The notes under the pieces: generated by a model
Databases searched by the model: none
Told to the model about the DNA's origin: nothing
Seen by the model: the letters and a program-made list of their open reading frames with translations, nothing else
In this document: positions 45,750-55,102 of the stretch, piece by piece
How the letters are laid out: every line of letters begins with the position of its first letter
Position numbering within the stretch: position 1 is the stretch's first letter
Position numbers and translations under genes: made by a program
DNA from: Collinsella sp.
Lineage (GTDB): Bacteria; Actinomycetota; Coriobacteriia; Coriobacteriales; Coriobacteriaceae
Direction: 5' to 3'
Assembly: GCA_019425005.1 (NCBI GenBank)
Contig: JAHYYK010000002.1
Span: forward strand, 21,670 to 85,669
DNA: 64,000 nt

Positions 45750-46681
45750 TGGCTGAGGGGACCTTCGAGCTGCATCCAGGTGACGCGTTGTATCCCGAGA
45801 CCGTTTTGGAGCTTTCTGATGTACCTCAGACGCTCTATGTGCGCGGCAACCCCGAGGCGCTTTCGACGCCCGCGCTCTCCATCATCGGTGCGCGAAAGGC
45901 CTCGCCGTATGGTCTTGCCGTGGCAGAGCTTGCGGCGAAGGTGGCGGGTGAGGCGGGAGTGACGGTAGTTTCGGGCGGTGCGGTCGGTTGTGACCAGGCC
46001 TCGGGTTGGGCTGCGGTCAACGCCGGCGGCAAACACGTTGTGGTGCTGGGGACGGGCGCCGACGTGGTCTACCCGCGTTCGAGCGCGGGGCTGATTACGC
46101 GCACGCTTGATACGGGTGGCGCGGTCGTGTCGATCTCTCCGTGGGGCATGGGTCCGCGCAAGTTCGCCTTTCCGCTCCGCAATCGCGTAATCGCGGCCCT
46201 GTCGCAAGCCCTCTTTGTATCCGAGGCGGGTATGCCTTCTGGGACGTTTTCCACAGCCGAGGCTGCTATGGATTTGGGGCGCGAACTTCTTGCCGTGCCG
46301 GGGTCGATCCTATCGCCCGAGTCGCGTGGCACGAATTACCTCATTGCGAACGGTGCCTGCTGCATCGTCGACGAGGAATCTATCGAGATGGCTATCTCAC
46401 GCATCTACGGAACCCTGCGCTACTCGCGCCCCGATGCTCCCGGCATTGCCGACCTGGATCCAATGCAGCAGACCGTGATGCATGCGCTCATCGCCTCTCC
46501 GCTCAAGGTCGACGACATCGCGGCGCTCGTCTCGCTCGATGCTGTCGGCGTACTCAAACTCTTGGGTTCGCTTGAACTCGAGGGTCTTATCGAGCGCATG
46601 ATGGATGGAAGGTATGCGCCCTCCAAGTTTGCCCTTCACGCCCAGACGCCCTTCGGTCACAATGGAAAACGTGTCAATTAG
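45746..46681 (+). CDS. dprA: DNA processing protein DprA
   Basis: A 311-residue Rossmann-fold protein that loads RecA on incoming single strands. SIIGARKASPYG, then SGGAVGCDQASG, FPLRNRVIAALSQALFVSEAGMPSGTFSTAEAAMDLGRELLAVPGS and a C-terminal winged-helix-like part (VDDIAALVSLDAVGVLKLLGSLELEGLIERM). The usual GxxxGID..AH pattern is altered to GGAVGCDQASG, which lacks the histidine. There is no N-terminal SAM domain. The start overlaps the comM stop (ATGA) and follows GGAAGGAGGG. Confidence 0.92.
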   Translation: MMAEGTFELHPGDALYPETVLELSDVPQTLYVRGNPEALSTPALSIIGARKASPYGLAVAELAAKVAGEAGVTVVSGGAVGCDQASGWAAVNAGGKHVVVLGTGADVVYPRSSAGLITRTLDTGGAVVSISPWGMGPRKFAFPLRNRVIAALSQALFVSEAGMPSGTFSTAEAAMDLGRELLAVPGSILSPESRGTNYLIANGACCIVDEESIEMAISRIYGTLRYSRPDAPGIADLDPMQQTVMHALIASPLKVDDIAALVSLDAVGVLKLLGSLELEGLIERMMDGRYAPSKFALHAQTPFGHNGKRVN

Positions 46682-46695
46682 AAAGGTGTTTGCAG

Positions 46696-48033
46696 ATGCA
46701 GTTCGATCAGGTGACAGTTATCGGTGGCGGTCTGGCGGGTTCGGAGTGCGCGATCCAGCTGGCAGATCGCGGTTTTGCCGTAAAGCTGTGCGAGATGCGC
46801 CCCCAGGTGAGCTCCCCGGCTCACCATACCGATCACCTGGCAGAGCTCGTCTGCTCGAATTCGTTTAAGTCGACCCGTCCGGATTCCGCGGCTGGTTTGC
46901 TGAAGGCCGAGCTTGAGCGCATGGGTTCAGTCCTGCTCGATTGCGCCCATCGCGCGGCTGTTCCCGCCGGTGGCGCCTTGGCGGTCGACCGCGTCAAGTT
47001 TTCCGAGCTTGTCGAGGCTGAGGTTGCCGCTCGTCCCAATATCGAGGTCGTGCACGGTGAGGTCACACAGATTCCCGAGGGTCACGTGGTCATTGCCGCG
47101 GGCCCGCTGTGTTCACCGGCGCTGAGCGAAGAGGTTATGAAGCTCGTCGGTGGCGATGCCCTGGCATTCTTTGATGCGGCGGCGCCGATCGTCGATGCCT
47201 CCACGCTCGATATGGACGTGCTGTTCTCGCAGTCGCGCTACGAGGAGCAGGGGAGCGGCGACTATCTCAACGCTCCGCTCAACAAGGAGGAGTACGAGGC
47301 CTTTATCGAGGCGCTTACCACGGCCGACCGCGTGGTGCTCAAAGACTTTGAGGGCGGCGATCTGTTCCAAGCCTGCCAGCCTGCCGAGGAAGTTGCGCGC
47401 ACCGGCAAGGACGCCATTCGCTTTGGCGCCATGAAGCCCGTCGGCCTCACCGACCCGCGTACCGGACGTCGCCCCTGGGCGGCGATTCAGCTGCGTGCCG
47501 AGAACAAGGAGAAGACCGCCTATAACCTGGTGGGCTTCCAGACCAACTTGACCTTTGGCGAGCAGAAGCGCGTCTTCCATATGGTGCCGGGCCTGGAGAA
47601 CGCTGAGTTCTTCCGCTACGGTGTCATGCACCGCAATACCTTTGTCGACGCCCCTCACGTGCTCGATAGCACCTTTGCCGTGCCCGGTACCGGCGTGCGC
47701 CTGGCCGGTCAGATCACCGGCACCGAGGGGTACATGGAAGCCGTGGCGACAGGTCTGCTCGCGGCGCTCAACACCTATGCCGAGGCTATCGGTGCCGCGG
47801 GCGTCGAGTTGCCGCGTGTGGGCGCCCTGGGTGCGCTCGTGGGCTATGCGACCGATCCTGCCACCGTGGGCTATCAGCCTATGCATGTCAACTTTGGCCT
47901 GGTGCCGCCACTCGAGGATGGTAAGCGCCGCAGCAAACGCGACCGCTATCAGGCTTATGCGGATCGCGCCCTCGAGGCCCTTGATGCCTACTTGGCCACG
48001 CGCTCCGACTTGTTTGGAGGCGACCGGTCATAG
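46696..48033 (+). CDS. trmFO: methylenetetrahydrofolate-tRNA (uracil-54) methyltransferase
   Basis: A 445-residue flavoprotein making ribothymidine at tRNA position 54 from 5,10-methylene-THF. The FAD motif VTVIGGGLAGSECAIQLADRG opens it; CEMRP, ELVCSNSFKS and the GALVGYATDPATVGYQPMHVNFGL stretch are typical of the Gid family. ATG 46696 lies seven bases after AAAGGTG; a TTG two codons earlier is in frame. It is followed by xerC, as in B. subtilis. Confidence 0.97.
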   Translation: MQFDQVTVIGGGLAGSECAIQLADRGFAVKLCEMRPQVSSPAHHTDHLAELVCSNSFKSTRPDSAAGLLKAELERMGSVLLDCAHRAAVPAGGALAVDRVKFSELVEAEVAARPNIEVVHGEVTQIPEGHVVIAAGPLCSPALSEEVMKLVGGDALAFFDAAAPIVDASTLDMDVLFSQSRYEEQGSGDYLNAPLNKEEYEAFIEALTTADRVVLKDFEGGDLFQACQPAEEVARTGKDAIRFGAMKPVGLTDPRTGRRPWAAIQLRAENKEKTAYNLVGFQTNLTFGEQKRVFHMVPGLENAEFFRYGVMHRNTFVDAPHVLDSTFAVPGTGVRLAGQITGTEGYMEAVATGLLAALNTYAEAIGAAGVELPRVGALGALVGYATDPATVGYQPMHVNFGLVPPLEDGKRRSKRDRYQAYADRALEALDAYLATRSDLFGGDRS

Positions 48034-48950
48034 CCTTTGACCTGTACGACACCGTCGACTCGTTTATCGCCTATATCGCACGTGTTGAGGGACTTTCTCC
48101 CAACACGGTGACGGCCTATGGCTCGAGACTGGAGCGCTTTGCTGTCTGGTGCGAGCGCGAGAATATTGATGCTTTCGCTGCCGACGTGCGCACCATTCGT
48201 CGCTATCTTGCCGAGCTTTTGCGTGAGCAGGTGGCTCCCCGAACGCTTGCGGCGCACCTGTCGGCTATTCGATCTCTCTATCGCTGGATGGCTGCCGAGG
48301 GGATTGTCGAGGGCGATGCGGTCTCGGCGATCGCATCGCCCAAGCTGCCACGTGACCTGCCGGGCGTCCTTACGACCCAGCAGGTTGAGGCGCTGCTCAA
48401 GACGCCTGATACCTCGACGCCCGCGGGACTGCGCGATGCGGCGATGCTTGAGTTGCTCTATGCCTCCGGCGCGCGAATCTCGGAGCTCGCGGCGTTCAAC
48501 GTGGAGTCTATTGGTTGGTCCGAGCGAACGCTGCGACTTTGGGGCAAGGGGAGCAAGGAGCGTATCGTCCCTCTGTATCGTCGCGCACTCGAGGCGACGC
48601 GTCTCTATATTGAGGAGGGGAGGCCGGAGTTGCTCGCTCAGGCAAAGCGCCGTGACCCCGCTACCGGGCCGCATCCGCTGCTTATATCGGCGCGCGGCAA
48701 TCGCATGAGTGCCGCCATGCTCAGGCGGCGGTTCCATACGCTGGCGACGCTCGCCGGCATTCCGGCCGACATTGCCCCGCATGCGATGCGCCATACCTTT
48801 GCGACCGATTTGCTCGAGGGCGGTGCGGACCTGCGCTCGGTTCAAGAGCTGCTAGGTCATGCGAGCCTGTCCACGACGCAGATCTACACGCATCTCACGC
48901 CCGATCGGCTCAAACGTGCCGTGGCTCAAGCCCATCCCCGCGGCGAATAG
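48030..48950 (+). CDS. xerC: tyrosine recombinase XerC, probable ATA start
   Basis: A site-specific recombinase for chromosome dimer resolution. The catalytic set is present: Arg in ASGARISEL, Lys in WGKGSKERIVPL, HAMRHTFATDLL, LGHASLSTTQIYTHL with the Tyr nucleophile. The first standard start in frame is GTG at 48108, but the frame stays open upstream and encodes the normal N-terminal segment (DTVDSFIAYIARVEGLSPNTV), so truncation at 48108 is unlikely. The only codon well placed behind GGAGG (48016-48020) is ATA at 48030, overlapping the trmFO stop; CTG 48042 is an alternative. With ATA the protein has 306 residues, the family length. XerC rather than XerD is chosen from its position beside trmFO. 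Confidence 0.85.
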   Translation: MAFDLYDTVDSFIAYIARVEGLSPNTVTAYGSRLERFAVWCERENIDAFAADVRTIRRYLAELLREQVAPRTLAAHLSAIRSLYRWMAAEGIVEGDAVSAIASPKLPRDLPGVLTTQQVEALLKTPDTSTPAGLRDAAMLELLYASGARISELAAFNVESIGWSERTLRLWGKGSKERIVPLYRRALEATRLYIEEGRPELLAQAKRRDPATGPHPLLISARGNRMSAAMLRRRFHTLATLAGIPADIAPHAMRHTFATDLLEGGADLRSVQELLGHASLSTTQIYTHLTPDRLKRAVAQAHPRGE

Positions 48951-48999
48951 TGGCTGGGACGTCCCGCGCCGCACTCAGGTGTGTGGTTTTGATTGCGGG

Positions 49000-49028
49000 T
49001 TGGCAGGAAGATGCATTCCTGCTATCAT
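49000..49028 (+). promoter_or_regulatory. rpsB-tsf promoter and leader
   Basis: TTGGCA and TATCAT are exactly 17 bases apart. The leader of about 135 bases contains CCCGG (49093) and CCGGG (49115), which can pair, and ends in AGGAGG before rpsB. An S2-responsive leader is possible but not shown. Confidence 0.75.
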
Positions 49029-49169
49029 TCATCGGGTTGCTTCACGGCAACATGTTTTTATCACGCACGCGCGGCTACTTCATACCGTGGTGCCCGGGCT
49101 TTGGTAGCACATGTCCGGGTTGGTTTTGGAGGATGACCCCGCGCGGAGGCAAACCACAGGAGGTTTAAC

Positions 49170-49898
49170 ATGGCTACCAAGATTAATATCCGCACCCTGC
49201 TCGAGGCCGGCTGCCACTTCGGTCACCAGACCCGTCGCTGGAACCCCAAGATGAAGCCGTTCATCTTCGGTGAGCGCAACGGCATCTACATCCTCGACCT
49301 CAAGCAGACCATCCTCGACGCCGACCAGGCCTACACCTTCGTCAAGAACGTCGCCAAGGGCGGCAACGTGCTGTTCGTCGGCACCAAGAAGCAGGCTCAG
49401 GAGGCCGTCAAGAACGCTGCTGAGCGCGCCAACATGCCTTACATCAACCAGCGTTGGCTCGGCGGCATGCTGACCAACTTCGTCACCATCCGCTCCCGCA
49501 TCAACCGCATGGAGGAGCTCGAGGCCATGGTCGAGGACGGACGCATGGCTGTTCTGCCCAAGAAGGAGCAGGCTGTTCTCGGCAAGGAGCTCACCAAGCT
49601 CCAGACCAACCTCGGTGGCGCCCGCGACATGAAGGGTCTGCCCCAGGCTCTCTTCGTCATCGACACCAAGCGCGAGGAGAACGCCATCAAGGAGGCCCAG
49701 CGCCTGAACATCCCCGTCGTCGCTCTGATCGACACCAACTCCGATCCCGACGAGGTCGAGTACGGCATCCCCTGCAACGATGACGCTATCTCCGCTGTCA
49801 CCCTTATGTGCGAGCTCATGGCTGACGCCTGCCTCGCTGGCTCCGGCAAGGAGCAGGTCTCCGAGGCCGAGATGGCCGCTGAGCCCAAGGCCGAGTAA
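49170..49898 (+). CDS. rpsB: 30S ribosomal protein S2
   Basis: A 242-residue protein of the small subunit: [35 protein letters not shown] at the start, [12 protein letters not shown] in the middle, and [20 protein letters not shown] later. AGGAGG precedes the ATG by six bases. Codons are strongly biased to the C-ending, highly expressed set, as in tsf. Followed by tsf after 45 bases without a terminator. Confidence 0.98.
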   Translation: MATKINIRTLLEAGCHFGHQTRRWNPKMKPFIFGERNGIYILDLKQTILDADQAYTFVKNVAKGGNVLFVGTKKQAQEAVKNAAERANMPYINQRWLGGMLTNFVTIRSRINRMEELEAMVEDGRMAVLPKKEQAVLGKELTKLQTNLGGARDMKGLPQALFVIDTKREENAIKEAQRLNIPVVALIDTNSDPDEVEYGIPCNDDAISAVTLMCELMADACLAGSGKEQVSEAEMAAEPKAE

Positions 49899-49943
49899 AT
49901 CAGTCTTAGTTAATTCTTTTTCATCTCTTTGAAAGGAACCACA

Positions 49944-50813
49944 ATGGCCCAGATTACCGCCGCTATGGTCAAGCAGCTCCGCGAGATGACCGACTCCCCG
50001 ATGATGGAGTGCAAGAAGGCTCTCGTCGAGGCTGACGGCGACATGGACGCCGCTGTCGACGTTCTGCGTAAGAACGGCCTTGCCAAGGCTGCCAAGAAGG
50101 CTGGCCGTGAGACCAACGAGGGCGCTGTCGCCGCGTTCGTCTCCGAGGATGGCAAGACCGGCGCTCTGCTCGAGCTCTCCTGCGAGACCGACTTCGTTGG
50201 CTCCAACGCCAAGTTCACTGGCTTTGCTTCCAAGGTCGCTGAGGTTGTCGCTACCACCGAGCCTGCTGACGTCGACGCTCTGCTCGAGAAGCCGATGGGT
50301 GAGGAGACCGTTTCCTCCGAGCTCACCGAGATGATTCACATCATGGGCGAGAACATGAAGATCTCCCGCTTCGCTGCCCGCAAGGCCGAGAACGGCGCGC
50401 TCGCTTCTTACATCCACATGGGTGGTAAGATCGGCGTCCTCGTCGAGTTCGCCTTCGAGAAGGCCGAGACCGCTCAGACTGAGTCCTTCAAGACCTTCGC
50501 TCACGACGTTGCCCTTCAGGTTGCCGCCGTCGCCCCGATCTGCGCTACCCGCGATCAGGTTCCGGCCGAGACCGTCGAGCACGAGAAGCAGATCTACATG
50601 GCCCAGGCTGCCGAGTCCGGCAAGCCCGAGGCTATTCAGGAGAAGATGGCTGTCGGCCGTCTGGAGAAGTTCTACAAGCAGTCCGTGCTCACCGAGCAGG
50701 AGTTCATCAAGGACAGCTCCCTCACCATCAAGAAGTACGCTGAGCAGGTCTCCAAGGAGCTCAGCGACACCATTACCGTCGTTGCCTTTGACCGTCTGGT
50801 CCGTGGCGAGTAA
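49944..50813 (+). CDS. tsf: elongation factor Ts
   Basis: A 289-residue nucleotide exchange factor for EF-Tu. MAQITAAMVKQLREMTDSPMMECKKALVEADGDMDAAVDVLRK is the UBA-like N-terminal domain, and SCETDFVGSN marks the core. The ATG at 49944 follows AAAGGAA; an in-frame TTG at 49929 is not needed. Ends in a strong terminator. Confidence 0.98.
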   Translation: MAQITAAMVKQLREMTDSPMMECKKALVEADGDMDAAVDVLRKNGLAKAAKKAGRETNEGAVAAFVSEDGKTGALLELSCETDFVGSNAKFTGFASKVAEVVATTEPADVDALLEKPMGEETVSSELTEMIHIMGENMKISRFAARKAENGALASYIHMGGKIGVLVEFAFEKAETAQTESFKTFAHDVALQVAAVAPICATRDQVPAETVEHEKQIYMAQAAESGKPEAIQEKMAVGRLEKFYKQSVLTEQEFIKDSSLTIKKYAEQVSKELSDTITVVAFDRLVRGE

Positions 50814-50836
50814 ATAAGCTTTTGTAGCTGGTAATG

Positions 50837-50871
50837 AGCAGGCTGTGGGTTTTACTCACAGCCTGCTTTTT
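50837..50871 (+). terminator. rpsB-tsf terminator
   Basis: AGCAGGCTGTG pairs perfectly with CACAGCCTGCT around a 9-base loop and runs into TTTT. Confidence 0.93.
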
Positions 50872-50930
50872 CATGGCTCTTATCAGAGCCTTTGATATCA
50901 TATTGAGAGTCTAATTAAAGGAGGATCGCT

Positions 50931-51653
50931 TTGTCCGACATCCGATATAAACGCGTGCTTCTTAAGCTTTCCGGCGAAGCACTGATGGGCGACGGCCAAT
51001 ATGGCATCGACCCCAAGGTTACCGACCATCTTGCCAAGCAGGTCAAGGAGCTGCTAGCCGTTGGCCATGAGGTCGGCGTCGTTGTCGGCGGCGGCAATAT
51101 TTTCCGCGGCATGGCCGGCGCTGCCGGTGGCATGGAGCGTGCTCAGGCCGACTACATGGGCATGCTGGCTACCGTTATGAACGCGCTCGCCCTGCAGGAT
51201 GCCTTCGAGCATAACGATGTTCCCTGCCGCGTGATGAGCGCTATCCAGATGAACGAGATCTGCGAGCCCTATATTCGCCGTCGCGCCATCAACCACCTTT
51301 CCAAGGGCAACGTCGTTATTTTTGCCGCCGGTTCGGGCAATCCGTACTTTACGACCGACACCGCCGCGGCTCTTCGTGCGTGCGAGATCGGCGCCGAGAT
51401 TCTGATTAAAGCCACCAAGGTTGACGGCATCTACGACAAAGATCCCGTCAAGTGCGCCGACGCCGTCCGTTTTGACAAGATTACCTATCACGAGGTTCTC
51501 GTCCGCGGTCTGCAGGTTATGGATTCCACGGCTACGGCACTGTGCCAGGACAACCGTATGCCGATTTTGGTCCTCAACATCGATGGCGAGGACACCGTCA
51601 AGCGCGCGCTTTCGGGTGAGCCCGTCGGCACGCTCGTCTATCAGGAGGATTAA
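50931..51653 (+). CDS. pyrH: UMP kinase
   Basis: A 240-residue hexameric kinase making UDP from [27 protein letters not shown], the [17 protein letters not shown] segment and [10 protein letters not shown] are the family motifs. The start is TTG 50931 with AGGAGG six bases upstream. It leads pyrH-frr-uppS-cdsA-dxr-rseP-ispG-proS, a conserved translation and envelope order. Confidence 0.97.
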   Translation: MSDIRYKRVLLKLSGEALMGDGQYGIDPKVTDHLAKQVKELLAVGHEVGVVVGGGNIFRGMAGAAGGMERAQADYMGMLATVMNALALQDAFEHNDVPCRVMSAIQMNEICEPYIRRRAINHLSKGNVVIFAAGSGNPYFTTDTAAALRACEIGAEILIKATKVDGIYDKDPVKCADAVRFDKITYHEVLVRGLQVMDSTATALCQDNRMPILVLNIDGEDTVKRALSGEPVGTLVYQED

Positions 51654-51655
51654 GC

Positions 51656-52192
51656 ATGGCAGAGAACATCACCGCCCATATGGACAAGTCGCTCGAGTCC
51701 CTCAAGCATAACTTCTCCAAGGTTCGTACCGGCCGCGCCAATGCCAACATTCTGTCCGACATCACCGTCGATTATTACGGTGTTCCCACGCCGGTCACGC
51801 AGGTTGCCGCCGTCAAGACCCCTGAGGCCCACATGCTGCTCATCGAGCCGTGGGACAAGGCACTCATCAATGCTATCGTCAAGGCCATCGGCGCTTCCGA
51901 TCTGGGTATTACCCCCAACTCCGATGGCACCGTCGTTCGTCTTCCGTTCCCGGCTCCCACTGAGGAGCGCCGTCGCGAGCTCGTCAAGGAGTGCCGCGAG
52001 TACGCCGAGCAGGCCAAGGTGTCTATCCGTAACATCCGTCGCGACTTCAACAACAAGCTCGAGCGCGATGAGGAGCTCACCGAGGACGATGTCCGTCGCG
52101 AGCAGGCCAAGGTCCAGAAGCACACCGATGAGTATGTCGCCAAGGTCGAGGAGCTTTTGAAGGAAAAAGAAGCCGAGGTCATGGAGATCTAA
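51656..52192 (+). CDS. frr: ribosome recycling factor
   Basis: A 178-residue factor that splits post-termination ribosomes with EF-G. SLKHNFSKVRTGRANANILSDITVDYYGVPTPV and the KVSIRNIRRDFNNKLER helix are typical. The C-terminal KKEEAEVMEI-like end is normal. It starts two bases after pyrH. Confidence 0.97.
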   Translation: MAENITAHMDKSLESLKHNFSKVRTGRANANILSDITVDYYGVPTPVTQVAAVKTPEAHMLLIEPWDKALINAIVKAIGASDLGITPNSDGTVVRLPFPAPTEERRRELVKECREYAEQAKVSIRNIRRDFNNKLERDEELTEDDVRREQAKVQKHTDEYVAKVEELLKEKEAEVMEI

Positions 52193-52193
52193 G

Positions 52194-52988
52194 GTGCAAT
52201 ACGACGAGCATAAACTGGTCGAGTACTTTGCCGACGCCCCTGCGGGCGTCGGTTTTTCCGACCTTGACCTCAATAACATTCCGCACCATATCTCGTGCAT
52301 CATGGACGGCAACGGTCGTTGGGCCACGTCGCGCGGTCTTGCACGCACTGAGGGCCACAAGGCGGGTATCGTCTCGCTGCGCGAGATCATTACCGCCTGC
52401 GTGCGCCTGGGCGTCGACGTGCTTTCTGCCTATGCGTTTTCTACCGAAAACTGGAACCGCCCGCAGCATGAGGTCAACGTCTTGATGCACTTGTTTGCCA
52501 AGACGTTCATCGACGAGTTGCCGCTTCTGAAGCGCGAAAACGTGCGCGTTGTCTTTTTGGGTGATATTTCCGCGCTGCCCAAGAAGACCCGCGACGTTTT
52601 TGAACGCGGTCTTGCCGAGTGCGCCGATCACACCGGTATGACGCTGGCGCTTGCCGTCAACTACGGCGCGCGTGCCGAGATTACCCGCGCTGTCCGTCAG
52701 ATTGCGCTCGACGTTGCCGCCGGTAAGATTGATCCTGCCGCAATTGATGACGACATGGTGGCTTCCCACCTCTATACCGCCGGCCTTCCCGATCCTGAGC
52801 TTGTGATTCGCACCTCTGGTGAGCTGCGCCTTTCGAACTATCTGCTGTGGCAGGTGGCTTATTCCGAGTTCTATGTCACCGATACCTATTGGCCCGACTT
52901 TGATCGTTGGGGCCTTGTCGACGCCATTTTGGCCTATCAGGGCCGTGACCGTAGGTTTGGTGGACTGAGCAAGACCGAGGAGGCTTAA
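52194..52988 (+). CDS. uppS: isoprenyl transferase (undecaprenyl diphosphate synthase)
   Basis: A 264-residue cis-prenyltransferase that makes the lipid carrier for peptidoglycan. HHISCIMDGNGRWATSRGL holds the catalytic aspartate, AYAFSTENWNRP and the RTSGELRLSNYLLWQVAYSE region are intact. About 25 residues precede the core. The start is GTG 52194, one base after frr. It links the MEP enzymes downstream to wall synthesis. Confidence 0.96.
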   Translation: MQYDEHKLVEYFADAPAGVGFSDLDLNNIPHHISCIMDGNGRWATSRGLARTEGHKAGIVSLREIITACVRLGVDVLSAYAFSTENWNRPQHEVNVLMHLFAKTFIDELPLLKRENVRVVFLGDISALPKKTRDVFERGLAECADHTGMTLALAVNYGARAEITRAVRQIALDVAAGKIDPAAIDDDMVASHLYTAGLPDPELVIRTSGELRLSNYLLWQVAYSEFYVTDTYWPDFDRWGLVDAILAYQGRDRRFGGLSKTEEA

Positions 52989-52990
52989 TC

Positions 52991-53890
52991 GTGTCCGATC
53001 GTCCCAAGGCATCTGCTCCCAAGACGCCTGCGCGCAAAGCTACCGCTGCGGGAGCGCCTACAGCGAAGAGCGGCACCGGTTCGTGGCTGGCGGGCTTTAT
53101 TACCCGTGCCGCCGCGGGTATCGTCTACGCCGTTGTCTTTATCCTGTGTCTGGTTTTGGGTATCGTGCCCACTGCCATCTTTGTTTCCGTCATGAGCGGT
53201 CTGTGCTGCTATGAGTTTTTCCGTATGACAAGGCTCGATGGCAAGATGGCTAACGAGCGCATGGGCATCGCTGCCGCCGTGCTCTTTCCGCTGTCGGCGC
53301 TGGGCGATTCGATGCTGCTGAATGCCCTGCTTTTTGCCCTGATGCTCGCTGTGGGCATTTGGTATGTCTGGTCGCCGCGTACCCGCATCTCTGATGTGGC
53401 CGTGACGCTCATGGGTCCCATCTACACTGGCTTTATGCTGTCGGCTATCGTGCTGCTGCGCGATGCCGTGCCCGGTTTTGCCGGTGCCTTGCTTTCGGTG
53501 GGCGTTTGCGCGTCCCTTTGGGTCTCCGATTCGTTTGCCTACATCGTGGGCAGCCGTATCGGTAAGCACAAGATGGTTCCCAAGATCTCTCCCAAAAAGA
53601 GCTGGGAGGGGTTTGTCGGCGGCATCCTGGGCTCGGTTTTGATTTGGCTCATCCTGTGGGCGACGCATTTCTTCAAGCTCAGCCTGCCCTATGCGCTGCT
53701 GTGCGGCGTGGTCGTGTCCATTCTGGGCGTTATCGGCGACCTTATCGAATCGCGCATCAAGCGCGGTGTGGGCGTCAAAGATTCCGGCAACCTTATCCCG
53801 GGCCACGGCGGCATGCTCGATCGTAGCGATTCGCTTATCTTCGGCTGCATCACCGCGCAGCTGATGCTGATGATCGGAGGCGTGCTGTAA
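52991..53890 (+). CDS. cdsA: phosphatidate cytidylyltransferase
   Basis: Makes CDP-diacylglycerol for phospholipids. The 299-residue protein has a Lys/Ala/Pro-rich N-terminal stretch of about 30 residues, then about eight membrane segments. The signature is the C-terminal SRIKRGVGVKDSGNLIPGHGGMLDRSDSL region (Ser, Lys, Asp and the GHGGxxDR box). Start GTG 52991; its last base is shared with the dxr ATG (TAATG). Confidence 0.95.
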   Translation: MSDRPKASAPKTPARKATAAGAPTAKSGTGSWLAGFITRAAAGIVYAVVFILCLVLGIVPTAIFVSVMSGLCCYEFFRMTRLDGKMANERMGIAAAVLFPLSALGDSMLLNALLFALMLAVGIWYVWSPRTRISDVAVTLMGPIYTGFMLSAIVLLRDAVPGFAGALLSVGVCASLWVSDSFAYIVGSRIGKHKMVPKISPKKSWEGFVGGILGSVLIWLILWATHFFKLSLPYALLCGVVVSILGVIGDLIESRIKRGVGVKDSGNLIPGHGGMLDRSDSLIFGCITAQLMLMIGGVL

Positions 53891-55077
53891 TGTCATTCCA
53901 GACGACGTATGGCCCCGATGGACGCCTCCGTGTTGCCATCCTGGGTTGTACGGGCTCCATCGGCACCCAGGCGCTCGATGTGTGCCGCCAGCATGCCGAT
54001 CGCCTGCAGGTGACGGCGCTGTCCGTTAACTCCAGTACCTCCGAGCTTGTTGCCGCTGCCCGCGAGTTCTCGGTTTCGGCGGTTGCCGTGGCCGATGTCG
54101 CTCATGGCGATGACGCCGTGCTGCAGGAGTTGCCCGAGGGAACGAAGCTCGGCGTTGGCGCGCAGGCGGTTTGCGAGCTCGCGCGTCGCGACGATGTCGA
54201 CTGCGTACTCGTCGCTATTGTGGGTGCCGCCGGTCTCGAGGCGAGCCATGCGGCCTTGACCTCAAATAAGCGCCTTGCCCTTGCCAACAAGGAGTCCCTC
54301 GTCGTCGGTGGCGACTTGCTTATGCCGTTGGCGCAACCGGGCCAGCTTATTCCAGTCGACTCTGAGCACTCCGCCATCTTCCAGTGCTATCTGGGGGAGA
54401 ACCCACGCGAGGCTCACTGCATTTGGCTCACTTGCTCGGGTGGTCCGTTCTTTGGCCGTACGCGCGACGAGCTCAATTGCGTGACACGCTCCGATGCGCT
54501 GGCACACCCCACGTGGGCCATGGGTGCTAAGATCACCATCGACTCTGCGACCCTCATGAATAAGGGCTTGGAGCGTATCGAGGCGATGCACCTGTTCGGG
54601 TGCGATCTCGACTTTATCAACGTGGTCGTTCAGCGCCAGTCAAAGATCCACTCGATGGTCGAGTATGCGGACGGCTCTGTGATGGCGCATCTCGGTGCTT
54701 CCGACATGCGTATTCCCATCCAGTTCGCGTTCTCGTATCCCGAGCGTTGGGATACCCCGGCGCCTCGTATCGATTTCCGCGAGCTGGGGCAGCTCACGTT
54801 TGATGCTGCCGACATGGATACCTTCCGCTGTCTGGCACTGGCCGAACGTGCCGGCAAGACGGGTGGCACCATGCCGTGCGTGCTCAATGCCGCCAACGAG
54901 GTCGCCGTCGATGCTTTCCTGCACGATGGCTGCTGCTTTACTGATATCGATCGCATTGTGGAATCCTGCATGGATGCCCACGATAAGCAGGCGGTCGATT
55001 CGTTTGAGCAGCTTCGCGACATCGATGCGTGGGCGCGTGAAAAGGCTGCGCAGGTGCTCGCCGCAACCCGTTCCTAA
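53890..55077 (+). CDS. dxr: 1-deoxy-D-xylulose 5-phosphate reductoisomerase
   Basis: Second step of the MEP isoprenoid pathway, NADPH-dependent. The 395 residues show VAILGCTGSIGTQALDV, LANKESLVVGGDLLMP, DSEHSAIFQCL-like DSEHSAIFQCYLG, and TCSGGPFFGRT with the conserved site residues; ATLMNKGLERIEAMHLF follows. Overlaps cdsA by one base. In the same operon as ispG and uppS. Confidence 0.97.
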   Translation: MSFQTTYGPDGRLRVAILGCTGSIGTQALDVCRQHADRLQVTALSVNSSTSELVAAAREFSVSAVAVADVAHGDDAVLQELPEGTKLGVGAQAVCELARRDDVDCVLVAIVGAAGLEASHAALTSNKRLALANKESLVVGGDLLMPLAQPGQLIPVDSEHSAIFQCYLGENPREAHCIWLTCSGGPFFGRTRDELNCVTRSDALAHPTWAMGAKITIDSATLMNKGLERIEAMHLFGCDLDFINVVVQRQSKIHSMVEYADGSVMAHLGASDMRIPIQFAFSYPERWDTPAPRIDFRELGQLTFDAADMDTFRCLALAERAGKTGGTMPCVLNAANEVAVDAFLHDGCCFTDIDRIVESCMDAHDKQAVDSFEQLRDIDAWAREKAAQVLAATRS

Positions 55078-55102
55078 CCCATAAGGATTGCTTTTTCGTT
55101 TT

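Noticed and set aside
50872..50930. A promoter directly before pyrH
   Set aside because: TATCAT and CATATT hexamers exist but no -35 fits at 15-19 bases; pyrH may be reached by read-through, so no promoter is called.
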